Shown piece by piece: positions 33,434-33,962 of a stretch of 33,962 bases of DNA (position 1 is the first letter of the stretch; each line of letters starts with the position of its first letter). Origin of the DNA: SIG607 sp045592625 (GTDB taxonomy: Bacteria; Bacillota; Clostridia; Oscillospirales; Acutalibacteraceae); NCBI GenBank assembly GCA_045592625.1, contig JAZNVC010000009.1, positions 1-33,962 of the forward strand, read 5' to 3'. The notes under the pieces are model-generated. The model was not told the origin of the DNA. It searched no databases and saw only the letters and a program-made list of their open reading frames with translations. A program made the translations under genes and the position numbers.

Positions 33434-33745
33434 ATGTTTACTATCACAACAGAAGACGAAGCTTTATTCCTTGAATTTGCCCAAAATAATTACGTTTACA
33501 AAGGTGCTCAGTACGCTTTTACGTTTGATGAACGTTTCTGGGTGTATTACTACAAACAGTGCGAAAAATACGTATATATAGCTATTGACTCCAAAACAGG
33601 CCTTGGTTCACAGTTTATTTCTACAGATATAAAATACAAGAAGAGTGAATTTGAAACTTTAATTCCAAATATTTTAAATTCTCTTAAATATCTTGGAGAA
33701 TTAAAATACTTAGTAAATCCTATCGAAATTACAAAACTGCAATAA
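33434..33745 (+). CDS. Hypothetical protein, 103 residues
   Basis: I do not recognise the family. The protein is small and soluble, with no signal peptide, membrane helix or cysteine pair (one Cys, in the YKQCEKY segment). It is rich in aromatic residues (FDERFWVYYYKQ) and contains alternating hydrophobic segments that suggest a small alpha-beta fold. GAAAGGTGA sits 6 nt before the ATG, and a well-formed promoter and terminator frame it as a single-gene unit, which supports it as a real gene. It is downstream of the YfcE-like gene but separately transcribed. Confidence 0.75.
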   Translation: MFTITTEDEALFLEFAQNNYVYKGAQYAFTFDERFWVYYYKQCEKYVYIAIDSKTGLGSQFISTDIKYKKSEFETLIPNILNSLKYLGELKYLVNPIEITKLQ

Positions 33746-33751
33746 ATTTTT

Positions 33752-33784
33752 GCCTTCGTCCGATTAGGGCGGAGGCCTGTTTTT
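33752..33784 (+). terminator. Terminator of the orphan gene
   Basis: GCCTTCGTCC (33752-33761) pairs with GGGCGGAGGC (33767-33776), loop GATTA, with two G-U pairs; T5 follows at 33780-33784. Confidence 0.75.
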
Positions 33785-33793
33785 AACATATCG

Positions 33794-33823
33794 AATTATA
33801 CAAAATCAATGTTTTGTATAATT
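33794..33823. repeat. Perfect 12-bp inverted repeat
   Basis: AATTATACAAAA (33794-33805) and TTTTGTATAATT (33812-33823) are exact inverted repeats around a TCAATG spacer. No T run follows and a purine-rich stretch (GGGGAGAGG) comes next, so it is not a terminator. Each arm carries a TATAAT-like core. It could be an operator, or the end of an element extending beyond the window. Confidence 0.6.
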
Positions 33824-33962
33824 AAGGGGAGAGGAAATAGGGCAAATAGGGGTTTTTAACTAAAAATTCGCTTTGCAATTCATTTTATATTTAAACCTTA
33901 TTTATACTACTATGTATTAAAGTTTATATATTTTATATTTAAAAATATAATTTTAAATTAAA
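33824..33962. other. AT-rich right end without a gene
   Basis: A short purine-rich stretch (33824-33852) is followed by almost pure A/T. No gene start, RNA or hairpin is supported before the window ends. Confidence 0.5.

Overview
The window looks like a low-GC, Gram-positive anaerobe of the class Clostridia (gut Oscillospirales-type). Indicators are the AT-rich intergenic DNA, strong AGGAGG-type ribosome binding sites, frequent TTG and GTG starts, several consensus sigma-A promoters with 17-bp spacers, and gene content: a DUF5711 protein, DUF1846/UPF0371, tmcAL beside ackA, an ecfA1-ecfA2-ecfT-truA cluster and a zinc-finger Clp ATPase. TGA is used as a stop. No rRNA, CRISPR array or complete insertion sequence was seen. 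The assignment is inference from gene families, not a species call.

Left part (1-11.2 kb, accessory character): an array of tiny hairpins and a terminator, then a lone VapE-type helicase gene with a LexA-like box at its promoter, a fused MacB/FtsX-type ABC transporter (minus strand), two family 2 glycosyltransferases behind a consensus promoter, tRNA-Leu(CAG), and a heterodimeric ABC exporter whose two ATPase domains carry complementary active-site degeneracies.

Middle (11.2-20.6 kb, metabolism and transport): DUF1846 and tmcAL on the minus strand, ackA and a galactokinase-family gene on the plus strand. The predicted tmcAL and ackA promoters face each other across an imperfect dyad. A minus-strand potABCD polyamine operon follows, with a strong promoter and a palindromic operator-like site just downstream of its start point. 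Convergent gene pairs end at symmetric bidirectional terminators.

Right part (20.8-31.4 kb, housekeeping): one long co-directional run, ruvC-ruvA-ruvB, a class I SAM methyltransferase, ecfA1-ecfA2-ecfT, truA, a DUF5711 protein, a CvpA-family membrane protein and a zinc-finger Clp/Hsp100 ATPase. Genes are tightly packed or overlapping, with no terminator seen inside the run. It therefore joins Holliday-junction processing, vitamin or metal uptake, RNA modification and protein quality control.

Right end (31.5-34 kb): tRNA-Gly(TCC) and tRNA-Arg(TCT), each followed by a terminator. Two copies of a repetitive element follow, each made of a terminator-like hairpin, a conserved TTTTTTCAA(N)2AAATCCGTC block and further small hairpins or their decayed remains. 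They flank a membrane-anchored Xre regulator with a zinc ribbon. A YfcE-like phosphodiesterase, a 103-residue protein of unknown function and a perfect 12-bp inverted repeat close the window.

I found no convincing large undescribed system such as a defence island or a biosynthetic cluster. The most unusual signals are the small-hairpin repeat elements, the lone vapE with its SOS-like box, the face-to-face ackA/tmcAL promoters, the pot operator, and the membrane-anchored regulator.
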